From: Clavaria fumosa
Taxonomy: Eukaryota; Basidiomycota; Agaricomycetes; Agaricales; Clavariaceae
Length of the DNA stretch: 64,000 nt
Direction: 5' to 3'
NCBI GenBank assembly: GCA_951802425.1
Contig: OX637799.1
Location: forward strand, 1,426,001 to 1,490,000
The notes under the pieces are model-generated. The model ran no database searches and was not told the DNA's origin. It saw only the letters and a program-made list of their open reading frames with translations. The position numbers and the translations under genes were made by a program. Below are positions 1-11,638 of the stretch, piece after piece (position 1 is the first letter of the stretch; each line of letters opens with the position of its first letter).

Positions 1-337
1 CGCGACTCACACAATTACTATCATAACAACTTCCTCGTACATCATGAATGGCCTGGAGCCTTCACTGGGCCTGCTAGCGGGTTCCTGTCCAATCCATCGT
101 CGTTCCCCAGGGCTCCGCCACAGAATCCTGGCCGCACCATTTATTCGCAAGAATTCCAGGGCGTGGGGAAGTGATCCATCTTGATAGAGCTTCTTCATCG
201 TAGCACTCCGTCTTGGTTGACGAGCTGTATGTTACTGTACTGTAAAGCGGACGACATAATTCCAAATCACTGATTAGATTACTGGTATGAAGATTGCCGC
301 ATCTGGTTAGTGCGCGCACCGCACGTCGTCAGCCACG
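1..337. other. Left edge, no gene recognised
   Basis: Short open frames exist on the minus strand but none resembles a known protein or shows coding periodicity that I can recognise. The stretch immediately precedes the ATG of the dioxygenase and presumably holds its promoter and leader. Confidence 0.4.
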
Positions 338-1868
338 ATGTCGAACGTCGAAACACTTCCTGTTATTGACATCTCACCCTATTTGAGCGAAGGGAATGGC
401 GACGCCCGCAGAGCGACTTCTGCCGCCTTGCACGCTGCCTGCGTCGAATACGGCTTTTTCTATCTCGACATCTCGCGCTACGTTGACCTCTCCGAGGCTG
501 ATGAGCTGATCTCACTCGCGCGCCGATTTTTTAGTTCTCCCCAGGAAGAAAAAGATAAGATAGGCCTTGCGAACCAGGACGGTGCGCGCGGTACGGTCAA
601 TTTCGCTGTCTTCTGTCGCAGCTTCGAAATGGGTTCACCAGCGTTTTCGAACGACAGGATATGCGAGACTCAAGGAAAACGTAACGCAAGGGAAACCGGA
701 CAACCACGAAGGCATCGACTTTTATCGACCTGTCGAGGCGCCGGACAAGACGAAGCCACTGCAGGGCGAGAATCAATGGCCGGCTATTCCGGATTTCAAG
801 GACAAGTACGATGCGTGGATTGCGAAGATGAAGGCGCTGGGATTGATCGTAATGAAGGCGTGCGTGCCGCCCCCGCCCTTTGACAATGACTCGCCCTCTC
901 ACTCGCGCTGAACCGCGCAGAATGGCCGTGGGCCTCGGCATGGACGACAAAGAGTGGGAGGATCTGCGAGCCCAGATTGATGACAGCTTTTGGGTGCTTC
1001 GCATCATTGGTCCTTGGAGGCACCATCGAGTTTTGACCAAGGCCTCGCTAATCACCTCTTGCACAGGCTACCCTCCGCTTCCTAACGACCACGATGGATT
1101 TTCGTGCGGTGCTCATAAGTACGTTTTTTTCTGAGAATGTGTATAATACTTTCTGTATCTCAATGCCTCTTCTGACAGAGACTACGGCTGTCTAACGTGA
1201 GGGGAACAATGGGAATCCGAGTATAGACTCGATTTCACTTCGAGCCGACAGCTTTCTATATGCAGATCCCATCCCGGGCTCTCTGGAAGTGTTCGCCAAA
1301 GTCTCCGATACGACATCCTCTACCCTCGCAGATCTCCCCCCCTCGCAGGGTCAGGAACCAGGTATATGGATCAAGGCAGATCCTCGCCCGAATTGCGTCG
1401 TATGTAACATTGGTGAGAGTGAGTGGCCCTCTCCTCTCTTAGACATACACGTTCCACTGACAATGGTCACGGCCACACGCTAGTGTGGGAGATCTGGACG
1501 AATGGCATGTATAAGTCTACCCTTCATAGGGTAATCCACAGAGGCTCGAATTACCGGTGGGTGCTCTTGCGCATTTAGCAGGATGGCCAGCTGGACTCAC
1601 ACATGAATAGCGTCTCGTACGTTATTCACCTTGAGCTTCGCTGCCGAGGTTGATGGCTTCTGCTGTTCATATCAGGATTCCTTTCTTTTTTGAGCCCAAT
1701 TACGACGCGGTCATCAAGCCATTGGTTGCTGCCCTCCGCCCTCAAAACGACCAGGGGCATCCCGTAAAGAACTACGAATCTGTCGTGTATGGCGACTTCT
1801 TGATGCGTAAAGTGGGAGGCAATTTTGCCATGGGAGGAGGGATGGGCTTCTCCTGTTGCGATGATTAG
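338..1868 (+). CDS. 2-oxoglutarate/Fe(II)-dependent dioxygenase, isopenicillin N synthase-like
   Basis: Multi-exon gene. The N-terminus (PVIDISPYL...GFFYLDI, first ~60 residues) is a DIOX_N domain as in plant and fungal 2OG oxygenases. Exon 1 joins across an intron near 591-658 to give GARGYARLKENVTQGKPDNHEG. The catalytic jelly roll follows: the HxD iron ligands are in AHKDYG, split by an intron near 1119-1179, and the distal histidine is in TLHRVIHRGSNYR, followed by the IPFFFEPN strand and a C-terminal GDFLMRKVGGNF. Such enzymes couple 2OG decarboxylation to hydroxylation, desaturation or ring closure of a small molecule. The substrate cannot be told from the sequence, and no biosynthetic cluster surrounds the gene. 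Start chosen at the ATG preceding the DIOX_N motif; the stop at 1868 is the first in frame after the last recognisable motif. It is convergent with BET2. Confidence 0.85.
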
Positions 1869-1950
1869 GCTTGATATTTCCTCAATTACAGGATTGATGT
1901 ACACAAAAATCATGATATACAGCACGGAAGACATCGCCCAGAGACTGTTT

Positions 1951-3309
1951 TCATGCTTTCTGGCGTTCCAATGCGTTCCAGCCCTTTCTAAGCCCTTTTG
2001 CCTCGATTATATGCGCAGGCATGCAATATACCGGGTCCAGATCGACAAGGCCAGGATACCCAAGAAGAGATAAACCTCCGGGAAGAAGTGAGACAACATT
2101 TTTACGTGAGTGATGGCATTGGCGATTCATCCTACCTGCCACGCCAAAAAGTGTATGGAATACATCCGGCATGTCACCTGGTCTATCTGCGATGCCACCG
2201 TTTTCGGGGTCCTGCAAGAGGGACGCGTGTTGTTAACAATAAGTTAATGGGACAGAAATGAACGACGTACCTGGGCGGATAGGATGAACGACGTTAACTT
2301 CTCCGCGTCAATCCATGTTAGCTTGTTCAATATTGACAGCGACGACAAGACCCAAAAGCTGTAGCATACCTGCATGGCATAGGTATTGGTGAAGAGGATA
2401 AAGTTGTCGGACGTACGTCTTCGAGCTTCTCAGGCCGTCCATTGAGCCCGCCATTTGGCAATTGCCTCTCTGCCAGCCACCAACTCAGGTTCTGGTGATC
2501 CACCTCGTCCTCGAGCTTGTTCAAGATGGCCAAAGCTGCGACGCACACAAAGACTGCAAATCATCTTAGATCAACAATGAGCACTACTCAAAAGCGAGAC
2601 CATTGCTACCTTGCGCCGCGTGACTCTCTGCACCGATGCAGCTGCCGAAGCCACCGTCAAAGTTTCTACATTGACGAATGTACGAAACCGCAGCGTCGAC
2701 GTCCATCGCCGACAGCCGGCCCAGCAGAGACAGCGCATTGACGGCACAATACAAGAACCGTGTGTCAATTTCGCCAAACGCGTCTCCCGCAAAGACACCC
2801 GAAGACTGTTGAAGCGAGACGATAACTACGGGGGATGAGAGTAGTCTCAAGGAAGAGTCGCGGTGACGCACATTGTACCACGCGCTCGATGTCGAGCTTG
2901 TTAAGCGCGTCGTGGGTGACAAGTATTTGTATTGCGCTGAGCGTGGAGAGAATGTGCGCATCATGTTCAGGGTGGGCCCCGAACCCGCCTTCGAGTCGTA
3001 CAAATCAAAACAGAACGATCGCATGCGGACCGTGCCGAGACGGACCTGCCTCGTCGTCCCAGCAGCTCATTACGAACGAAATAACGGCTTCGCGGTCGAG
3101 CGCGTCCTTGTTGTTCATGATGCAGAGCGCAGTCAGGCCCCAGTAGACGGCGTTAAGCCGCAGATGGGCGGAGAGATGATACGCGAGGTCTTTATTCTGC
3201 CAAGAAGTGAAGTCCGTCAATAATTTCTGTCGTTTGGGAGTGGTCGACGCACGTCTCCAAGGTTCTTTATATAAGATACATGCAACGGAACGAGCAACGA
3301 GGACGCCAT
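1951..3309 (-). CDS. BET2: Rab geranylgeranyltransferase (type II) beta subunit
   Basis: Catalytic beta subunit that adds geranylgeranyl groups to Rab GTPases together with the alpha subunit and the Rab escort protein. Exons read in order: [19 protein letters not shown], then [79 protein letters not shown] and [19 protein letters not shown]. These are the prenyltransferase beta repeats; the zinc-ligand region (D in GEIDTRF context, the C of the CYS segment and H in DVFHTLFG) appears kept. The YWGL and [10 protein letters not shown] signatures favour RabGGTase over farnesyltransferase or GGTase-I. The start ATG (complement 3307-3309) lies directly before the conserved N-terminal helix; the stop is at 1951-1953. 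It is divergent from the ARC1-like gene. Confidence 0.93.
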
Positions 3310-3497
3310 GACAAATGACGATGCTCGCAGTAGAGGATGCGTACCAGACTGTTCGAGTGTAACGGGGTTAGGGTTCCCGATATGCGTTTCCTGACTCGTT
3401 CGCTGCGTCCTTTCCTGCTCTCGTGCGTCCTTTCCTGCTCTCGCGCGTTCATCGACCACCAGTGCCCATAACAACAATTCTGTTCGCCATCAGAGTG
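3310..3497. promoter_or_regulatory. Divergent promoter BET2 / ARC1-like
   Basis: 188 bp separate the two start codons. The region contains a perfect tandem duplication of a 20-bp pyrimidine-rich unit (3404-3423 and 3424-3443) and a GGTTAGGGTT block near 3366. It must supply both promoters; no factor site can be assigned. Confidence 0.55.
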
Positions 3498-5118
3498 ATG
3501 TCTTCTTCTGCCGACGCACACATTTCCAAGCTGAGCGGACCGCTGCAGCGTCTCGTCGCGGGGGCGACGCACGCTGATGCAAATGCCTTTGGGAGATCGG
3601 ACGGGGAGCAGGCTGAGGTGCTCGAGTGGATCGGCAGAGTGGCGCAGGAGGACTTCGCGACGCCAGCGGCGCTGGATGTACGTCGCACTGCTAGTGAGCC
3701 CTAGGCGCGGCCTCTGATCGTTGTTCCGTACTAGTAGGATCTAAACACTCAGCTTGTCCCGAGAACGTACGTTGTCAGCAACTATCTGACCGCTGCAGAT
3801 GTCGCACTATATGGTGCACTACACCCTGTGCTAGTAGGCCTTCATATCACACTCTCTATTTAGAATCGTCTTTCTGACACTTGTTTCCAGTCCAAACTAC
3901 CAGCGCCGGACTATTATACGAGACCAGCGTTGACGCGCTATTTCGATCATATCCAATCGCGCCCGTCCGTCCGCAAATCAGCGGACGCATTGTCTGTTCC
4001 GCTTCCTCTTATTCCTTTCGATCTTGACAACATTCCGAAAATCGCGCGGAAAACAGAGATGGGTAAGCCGAAAAAGCCTGCCGCCAAGACGGCCAGCGCG
4101 CCCCCATTGGAGAAGGGAAGCGTTATCACTCCCGTAGAGAAGGGATCTTCTTCAAAGAAGCCAACAGCTGGAAAGAAAGATAAAGAGAAGAAGAAACCCG
4201 TCAATATCGAGGTGACAGTGAAGACAAAGAATGATGAGATTATCAAACCACCGGTCACGGAGGAGGCGGGAGAGATTGCCCCATCCATGATCGATCTTCG
4301 GGTGGGGCACATCATCGATAGTGAGTCTAATCACAATCAAATCTCCTTACTAAATTTAACAAGTACGGTAGTCAAGAAGCATCCAGATGCCAGTGGCCTT
4401 TACGTCGAGGTAAGACACCCCGTTATTTCTGGATTGACATGCGAGTGCAACTGACGTTACTGATTAGCAAATTGATGTCGGGGAGGCGGCGCCTCGGGAG
4501 ATAGTATCGGGTCTCGTCAACTATATTCCCATCGAAGACATGCGTGACAAGTACCTTGTGGTTGTTGTATGTCCCTGATAAATTTGTTGGCTCTATTGAA
4601 TAATTCTGAAATATGGGGCTAGTGCAATCTGAAACCTGCAAGCATGCGTGGAGTCAAGAGTTTTGGCATGGTCCTGGTTGTACGGCCTATCCCCTTATCT
4701 TATTGGACGAAGGCTGAATCATTTTGGGCGCAGGCAACCTCCAAAGACGGCAAAGAGGCTGGTATGGAACTTATCCAACCACCGCCTAATTCCAAACCAG
4801 GAGATCGAATCTACTTTGAAGGCCCCCAATATCAAGGTGTGTATGAAATTGCTGGATCCTACTTCGGTGGCTGAGCCAACACAGATGCCAAGCCGCTCTC
4901 CCAGCTCAACCCAAAGAAGAAAATATTTGAGATGATTCAGCCAGGTACCCGGTAGCAAGCTGTTGTATGCTAATTCCACTGAGTTGCTCTCAGGTTTCAT
5001 CACTCTGGACACGAAGGAGGCAGCATGGATACACCCAGTCACCAAGAACGTGCACAGGATCCGGACTAAGGAGGGTGTTTGTGTTGCACCTACTCTGGTT
5101 GGCGCGTCACTGTCATAA
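3498..5118 (+). CDS. ARC1: Arc1/AIMP1-like tRNA-aminoacylation cofactor (G4p1-type, EMAP-II tRNA-binding domain)
   Basis: Predicted cytosolic cofactor that binds tRNA and tethers methionyl- and glutamyl-tRNA synthetases. The N-terminal part (to about 3960) resembles the GST-C-like interaction domain ([17 protein letters not shown]). A lysine-rich linker follows ([22 protein letters not shown]), then an OB-fold tRNA-binding domain: [58 protein letters not shown], and the EMAP-II tail with GDRIYFEG and [15 protein letters not shown]. At least six short introns interrupt the gene. Domain order equals yeast Arc1p. The start is the ATG at 3498 just before the first conserved stretch, and the stop is TAA at 5116-5118. 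Confidence 0.88.
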
Positions 5119-5366
5119 ACAGATTGAAGAAGTGTATTAGCGCAACACGGTGAATTGGAACGACGAGAGCCTCGTCGCTTTCTAGTTTATCGTTCTCGGT
5201 TCCCGCAAGAATCTGTTCCTTAGTGCCACCAAGACATTGGGCTAATTTATCATTGCACTTGAAATGAGCAGTGATCGCACATATTTGATTCTTCTACCAC
5301 GTGATCCGTCCTAAAAAGGATACGCACTCATTCACACGGCCATCCTTCCAAAGTGCAAAAAGGTCG

Positions 5367-6120
5367 ATGCTACCGCGGCCATTGCGCGTGGGCAGCAGCC
5401 TTCGTCACTTGAGCTCAACGGCACGCGCTCAGCAGTACTACATCTCCAACGTCGGCAAGCAACCTATCAAATATCCCGCCACGGTAAAGCTGACGCCAGG
5501 CGCGACCGCGTTGTTGGTCGAAGGCCCGCTTGGGAAGACGTCCGTCCCGCTGCAGCCGTTCGTGCGGGTGAAACTGTCCGAGGGAGATGAGGACACCCGT
5601 TCTGCAGAGGTCAGCGTGGAGACGCCGTCGGTGAAGCAGCAGAGGTCGATGTGGGGCACGACGCGGACGCTCATCCACAACGCCGTGGTTGGGATGACGG
5701 AGGGTTACTCGGTGCCGCTATACCTGGTTGGGGTCGGTTTCCGGGCCGCACTGGAGGAGGACCCACGCGCTGCGGCGATGGCGGCGGCGACGGCGACGGC
5801 GAAATCTGGCATGCATGGTGGCGGCAAGAACACCAGAGTGCGACTGAACATGAAGCTGGGTTTCTCGCACTCAGTGTTCGTCCCCGTGCCCCCACACATA
5901 TCGGCGAAGGTGCCGTCGCCGACGAAGGTTGTGCTGTCGTGCACCGACAAGCAGCAGCTCGGCCAGTTTGCGGCGCAGGTGAGGAGCTTCCGCAAGCCGG
6001 AGCCGTATAAGGGCAAGGTAATATATATTGCTAATGTAATCTGCATGTGAGACTGACGACGACCAGGGTATATTCGTAGGGACGGAATTAATCAGAATAA
6101 AGGCGGTGAAAAAGAAATAA
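5367..6120 (+). CDS. MRPL6: Mitochondrial large-subunit ribosomal protein uL6m
   Basis: Bacterial-type L6 of the mitoribosome. The ATG at 5367 begins a basic, Ser/Arg-rich presequence (MLPRPLRVGSSLRHLSS) suited to mitochondrial import. L6 signatures follow: ISNVGKQPIKYP, LVEGPLGK, MWGTTRTLIHNAVVGMTEGY, LVGVGFRA, LGFSHSV and FRKPEPYKGKGI. The last is completed by splicing out an intron near 6017-6066, giving a short second exon that ends in VKKK and TAA at 6118-6120. A low-complexity Ala-rich insertion (AAAMAAATATA) interrupts the second L6 domain, which is unusual but in frame. Confidence 0.92.
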
Positions 6121-6331
6121 ATTTGTTATTGTAATGCGGTCGTAGTTGTCCTCTTCGACTGAGTGTGCCACGAGCATTCATTGTGGTCCTGGCCATGTAA
6201 ATATTATTTGCAAAGAAGTTGAACATAAGCAAATGTGTAGATCTTTCAGGTGAAAGTGTAACAAAGCGATTGTGAGAGTACCGCAAGGTCCATATTCCCA
6301 AGGACAATGGGCGAAACGCAAAGCATCGCAC

Positions 6332-7570
6332 TCACAGACGCACGGGGTGCGTATCACCAAGTGTTAGGTACAGAGAAAAGTTAAATCCTGTCTGTTGATA
6401 TTCCATTCGGGCAGCAGTGAGCTCGCCTTGTTCGTATCGAATCCACACGTCGTGACATGTGCTTTTTTCGGGAGATGTGAACTTACAGACGGCAATCTTC
6501 ACCTGGAGAATACGGAAACAGCGGTCAGAATATTAGCCTCGGCGATGCACTTCACGCACATCTGTCGGCAAGTGGGTGAACTCCTTTGAGGATAACACGC
6601 GAGCCGGTTGAACATCGTACGTGCCTAAATAATAGCACGCGTCACCAAGACAGAGTATGAGCTCGGTGCTATAGGTCCCCTTGTGTGTTTGTCCGAGCCG
6701 GAAAATGCACGTAGTTGGGAGGATACAGAACCCAGATCGCAGATTAACAGGATTGAGGAGAGCTTCTCTCTCCACACAGAGAAAACGCCTGCCCCATGGC
6801 GAGAGACTTTAAGATCAGTGTGTGCGCAATAGGATAGGGAGCTCTTACAGTGCTTTATGACGCTGTCATTAACGAAGTAAATGTGAATTCCAATTAGCTG
6901 CGGGGTGAGACATTGGATTGGACGAACCCTGCGTGCCACCGTAAGCGTCAAGCGGCGTCGCTCGCAAAATGGCTGATAGGTTATGAGTGACTCAGGTATC
7001 TGCAACGGAGGTCTGCTTGTCCCGTTCCTAGACTGCGCGGGCTTCTCAGTTCAGACAGTCATATAATAAACAAATGCATTTGCTCACTGGTTCGTCGGCA
7101 AGTGAAGTCAGGGCTAATTCTCGACGGAAAGTAACCCATCGGCCATCAGCCACGGCATCGCGCTGCGGGACAGTAATCAATGGCTCCCCCGTGTCCCCAC
7201 CATCGATCAGTTGACCAACGCCTTCTAATCCTTTGCGTTTCTTTCGGTGCCCTGGTTCGAATTCAACAACCGCGTCGGAAACCCTCTTCGACTGCAATTC
7301 CTTATTCGCTTTGAGAGATTCGGCCAGCTGACCAGCGAGAGACTCTTTTTCGTGCTGAGATTCGGCCAGCTGACCAGCGAGAGACTCCTTTTCGTGCTGC
7401 CAAGACCGTGTATCGTACTCAGCGCGTAGTTTGGAAAGTAAAAAACCAACAAGCCTCACATTTGCTTTGTCCAAGTCTCGGCGAAGGCGCTCCACTTCCT
7501 TTGCTTGCAGCTCGACGAGACCTATCAAGACATCTGGGGTCAATTGGCAGTTCGAGTTTACTTCTGCCAT
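6332..7570 (-). CDS. Hypothetical coiled-coil protein, probably basidiomycete-specific family
   Basis: I do not recognise a function. Exon 1 (7046-7570) starts MAEVNSNCQLTPDVLIGLVE and holds a coiled coil (ELQAKEVERLRRDLDKAN) with a 13-residue unit, HEKESLAGQLAES, present twice in tandem, then a basic GHRKKRKG patch that could be a nuclear signal. Downstream minus-strand segments show conserved pieces: STELILCLGDACYYLGTY (around 6655), FTHLPTDVREVH (around 6550) and IRYEQGELTAARMEYQQTGF (around 6400). The same three pieces recur in the decayed copy at 14,534-15,600, which is the main evidence that this is one gene. The C-terminal part vaguely recalls the fungal DUF6697 family; that name is a guess. 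Exon limits in 6332-7045 are not resolved. Confidence 0.5.
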
Positions 7571-7891
7571 TGTTTTTTTTTGTTTTTTGAAGTAGTGAGA
7601 TGAGGAAGAAATAGACCTTTATATTGGACAACGTTATGAGTCAGGCAAGCAGGGACAGGGTCGAAGGACATGAACGTGGAGATGTGCGCCGGGCCGTACT
7701 AAACCGTGTATATTGCAATGTAATTTTGATGTTGTAATCATTGCAACGCAAATGCAATGCATCACGAAGCACCCAGTCAGCGCTAGTCAGCCGCCGTAGT
7801 AAGTAAGCCCATCATTTCTTCCGTGCGCCTCGTCGTCGTAGCCTCTCTTCTTAAACTCTCCTCCCTTCCCTAGTTGAATTCTCGTGGTCAA
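7571..7891. promoter_or_regulatory. Divergent intergenic region
   Basis: 321 bp between the unknown gene's ATG and the Sec14-like ATG. It holds a T-rich tract next to the minus-strand start and clustered TTGCAA/TTGCAT-like words around 7710-7760. No further feature seen. Confidence 0.4.
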
Positions 7892-9236
7892 ATGCCTATC
7901 CAACCCGAAGCGCTGAGTGCTTTCCGCGAGGAGCTCGCTGCGGAGGGTATCCTCAATGACGGGGACTCTCTCGGCACCGACGACGAGACGCTACTGTGCG
8001 TTCCTCCCCCCTCCTTGAATGTACAGCGCATAACGCGCCTTCTGCTTTCGCCGACGCAGACGATTCCTCCGTGCTCGGAAATTCAATCTGAAGCAGACAA
8101 AGGCGATGATAGCCGACTGCCAGGCCTGGCGTAAGACAGTCGAGGGTGTGGGCATCGATAAGCTCTACGCCAGCATAGACCCATTCGACGTGCGTACTTT
8201 GCTCAGTATCATGTCAAACGTCCACAATGCACGCACGACGCGCACAGTACCCAGGCCGTGAAGAAGTCTTCAAGCATTGGCCCATGTTCTTCCATAAGGT
8301 GAGAGCATGCCTGCCCTATCCATCGAGAACTTGAACATACCGTTGTGTTTCCTGAATCAGACGGACAAGAAGGGTAGGCCGCTTAATGTGCAGTCCTTCG
8401 GCGGGCTCAACACCGCAGAGCTGCACAAGACAGTGTCGCCCGAGCAGCACTGGCGGGTTATCATCGCCAGCGCGGAGTCGCTCGTACGCGAGGTTCTCCC
8501 CGCCGCATCGCGCAAGGCCGGGCGCCCAATCGGCCAGTGCTTCATCATTGTCGACCTCAAGGGCTTCAGGTGCGCCGACTCTCAAATTAGATGCAATCCG
8601 ACGGTCTAAGTATGCTTTTGTACCTCCCAGTGTTGGCTCCTTCTGGCAGATCAAGGATCTTATCAAGAATTCTTTCCAAATATCGCAAGACTACTATCCA
8701 GAGACGTAAGCCTAGTCCTTCCCTTGTGCACACCTATCTGGATCCCTCATTACAAAAATAAAAACAGCATGGGCCAGCTCGTGGTCATCAACGCCCCAGC
8801 GTCCTTCACGTGGATCTGGTCCATCGTGAAGCGATGGCTTTCAAAAGAGACAGTCGAGAAAGTCGACATCCTCGGATCAGACTACCAAGATGTGCTCTTA
8901 GACTTCGTCGACGCAGACTCACTCCCAAGTGTGTTCGGCGGAACGTGCTTCTGCGGCGAGGAGGGTTTGGTCCGCACGGGCAAGCAATGTCTGGTGAGCG
9001 GTGTCGGCCCGTGGCTGGATGGCCGCGAAGGATGGGGACCAAATGCGAGGGGAAAGAACGAGAGGAGGGAGAAAGAAGAGGATGCCTGCGTTGATATTGT
9101 TGTGCGGGACGTGAACACGAGTGATGACGGCTCAGAGGAGATCGTCCAAGTTCAGAACGGCGTGGGTGAAGAGGGTGCGGCCGCGCGTAAGGAAGATCAG
9201 GAGGCCAAGGGCGAGCCAGCTGCGGCTCAGGCATAG
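7892..9236 (+). CDS. Sec14-like phosphatidylinositol/phosphatidylcholine transfer protein (CRAL-TRIO)
   Basis: Lipid-exchange protein of the Sec14 superfamily. The N-terminal CRAL-TRIO_N helix bundle reads FREELAAEGILNDGDSLGTDDETLL, with the following LRARKF-type exon across an intron near 8000-8056. The lipid-binding domain shows GREEVFKHWPMFFHKTDKKGRP, GQCFIIVDLKGF, FWQIKDLIKNSFQISQDYYPET, then MGQLVVINAPASFTWIWSIV and SLPSVFGGTC. These are diagnostic Sec14 elements. The tail (residues after about 9040) is acidic and low-complexity, rich in E, K and A. The ATG at 7892 is chosen; an upstream in-frame TTG is not a normal fungal start. The stop is TAG at 9234-9236. Confidence 0.9.
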
Positions 9237-9470
9237 AGTGCATGGTTTTTTCATGGGTCGTTGAGGCGAAGAGTTTATCTTGTACACGACATGTCCACAT
9301 ATTAGATTCCACATAGCCCATAATTGTAACAACATTAGACGACTCGTGACTGACGAGCAGCATCGCCGCAGCGTGCAACAGCAATCACTGCAGAACGCTA
9401 CAATATCGAAGCCAGCCTCGAACGTCGGACCTTCAGGCTGCCTTTCTTTACAGCTCGCTAGCGAACAGCC

Positions 9471-10357
9471 ATGTCGGCTTGTCCACCGTACGCGCCCTTC
9501 TTCGGGTTTGCAGGCGTCGCCTTCTCCGTGAGTTCTGTCTGGCTCCTCCCATCGTCAAGCTCGCCGCCGTTGCGAAATGTCTACTAACGTTTCCACGCCG
9601 GCTCTTCACCCAGATTATATTTAGCAGTGCGTCGCTCACCCACCCGTGTTCGCAGAGTCTAACCCATCGTGCACTCACTTGACCTTTCACAGCCGTCGGT
9701 GCCGCCTTTGGCACGTCAAAAGCGGGCATCGGGATCTCAGGACTGGGTACGTTCAGGCCAGAACGCATCATGAAGGTGAGCCTTGCCTTTTTCTCATCCC
9801 CGGACAGCAAACACTACTGACGGACACTCCCCGCCCAGTCGCTCATCCCAGTAGTCATGGCCGGCATCATCGCTGTCTACGGGCTCGTCATATCGGTCCT
9901 CATCTCTTCGTCGAGTGCGTTTCCCTTCTATTCACCTCAGGACCTCCTCTCATGCCGCGCGTGATGCGCGCGACGCCCCAGTGAGCCCCACACGACCGTA
10001 CCCGCTCTTCACAGGGTTCCTCCACCTTGGCGCGGGCCTCGCGTGTGGCCTGACCGGCCTCTCAGCGGGGTACGCCGTCGGGCACATTGGCGACTCGGTG
10101 CGTCCGCTCCTTTTCCTTCCCATACGTCGTCCAGCGACTGAGGAATCTGCGGAGCGCAGTGTGTGCGCGCGTTCGTGTACGAGCCGAAGATATTCGTGTC
10201 GATGGTGCTCATGCTCATCTTCGCGGAGGTGTTGGGCCTCTACGGGTATGTATTTAACCTCCTCACTCTTTTTCTTTTTGGCCCGTTGATGCACGAGACG
10301 CGCAGACTCATCGTGGCACTCATCATGCATGCCAAAGCTGAAGGATTGTCGTGTTGA
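9471..10357 (+). CDS. VMA11: V-type ATPase proteolipid subunit c' (V0)
   Basis: Four-helix proteolipid of the rotating V0 ring that moves protons into vacuoles and endosomes. Pieces across about five short introns: [114 protein letters not shown] and [13 protein letters not shown]. The proton-carrying glutamate is in [10 protein letters not shown]. The [11 protein letters not shown]...IMKSLIPVVM signature is closer to yeast Vma11 (c') than to Vma3 (c). Start ATG 9471, stop TGA 10355-10357. A second V0 subunit gene, VMA6, lies 2.8 kb downstream. Confidence 0.9.
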
Positions 10358-10712
10358 ACTGTCCTTGTCTTTATTATTGCTGTTTTTCTTTTCTCTATCA
10401 TATCACACATCCTTGGACAGAGTTTTGCTGTCCACATAAAACTAGTATGCATCAGTGAAACCTGAAATTGCTTTATAGCACTCTGGAGCACAGTAAAGAG
10501 GGGGACCATGCTAGGAGTGCTATGGGTTACTATGGGTTACTCTATAGTGCTATATAGTTGTCCATAGTTAGCCATAGCAGGCAGAAAACCCAGTTTTTAC
10601 TGATGTGACCAATGATATGTCCTGCCTGCCATTCATTATTTAAGGTAGAAACAAGCACAACGGCCAACGGTCCTCAATATCCGCGCGTGATTAGAGAAGA
10701 AGTATGAGATGA
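10358..10712. other. Intergenic, short AT-rich repeats
   Basis: Gap between convergent genes. Around 10,508-10,580 the words CTATGGGTTAC and ATAG/CTAT recur (two near-perfect adjacent copies of a TATGGGTTAC unit). No gene is seen. Confidence 0.4.
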
Positions 10713-11362
10713 TCAGTCCGATCTCGAAGATGATGACGATGAACTGGATTCGGAGCCGGAGTCTGATGAGGAGGAGGATGAAGAGGATGAAGAGGATGAG
10801 GAAGATGATCTGAAGAAGAAAGAGGCAGTGTTGGAGGGCGGTGTGGAAGAGAAGGGGGAAGAAACGGACCGTTTGATTCTCTTCCGTGGCGGCTCCTTGT
10901 CTTCTTTGCCCTTACCCTTGCCCTTCCCTGCCTGCTCCCGCTCCTTCTCCTTGGCCTCGAGAATCTTATCTGCCGTCCCGCTCCTAGGTAACAAATGCGC
11001 GAATCGACGTGAGCACGCCGCACAGTGAATCGCAGCCGCAAGTGAGAGAAGCGCCGCTCACTTCTGTTTGAACTCCTCCGGCACCTCGACAGACGGCTTA
11101 CCCTCAGCTTTTAGCTTGGAGAGCAGATGTGGTTTCTCGAGCTGCTGAGTGCGAGACGGACGGGAGACGTAGGGCCGTGTGCCTTTGCATTCGTAGATGT
11201 AGTGGCCTGCCACACAGTCGTGTTCCAAAAATACTTGAGGTTTGCTCGCTATATACGTCGAGCATGAATGAACACACCTTTGCCGAGACAGCGTTGGCAG
11301 ACGGTGGATGCGGTTGCGCGGGGATTGCTGGCTGATTTGTGGTGCGGTGCGTACTTGGACAT
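10713..11362 (-). CDS. ZCCHC10-like zinc-knuckle protein with poly-serine tail
   Basis: Three exons. Exon 1 (start ATG complement 11360-11362) encodes MSKYAPHHKSA and ...TVCQRCLGK. Exon 2 completes a CX2CX4HX4C zinc knuckle (CQRCLGKGHYIYEC) followed by KGTRPYVSRPSRTQQLEKP and PSVEVPEEFKQK. Exon 3 gives GTADKILEAKEKERE, a Lys/Arg block (PPRKRIKRS) and a tail that is almost entirely serine with scattered D and E. The knuckle plus YxxRPSRTxxL is the signature of the ZCCHC10 family, conserved from fungi to human and of uncertain function; nucleic-acid binding is likely. The tail resembles an SR/phosphoserine domain. Confidence 0.82.
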
Positions 11363-11638
11363 GAGTGATGGTGCGCTCGCGCTGCGACAAGCGGAGATCG
11401 GCTAATGAATTTACTTGTAAACTGCCGTGCAAAGTTCGAACGACATTGCAAGGCTTCGCCGTTGAACTTGTAAAAAAAAGGTTTGAACCAAATTGCAAGT
11501 TTGAATTGCTAACGAAAGAAAAAAAGAAAAAAAAGAAATGTCCACCCCACACAGCGGAGACTTCCATCCGCAGCCGCAATGACTTGGACTCGAGCAGACA
11601 GACAACCTTTGGCTTTTCACCCGCAGTCTCAGCATACC

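Noticed and set aside
7874..7891. Upstream TTG start extending the Sec14-like protein
   Set aside because: An ATG is present at 7892 immediately before the conserved domain; TTG is not a usual nuclear start in fungi.
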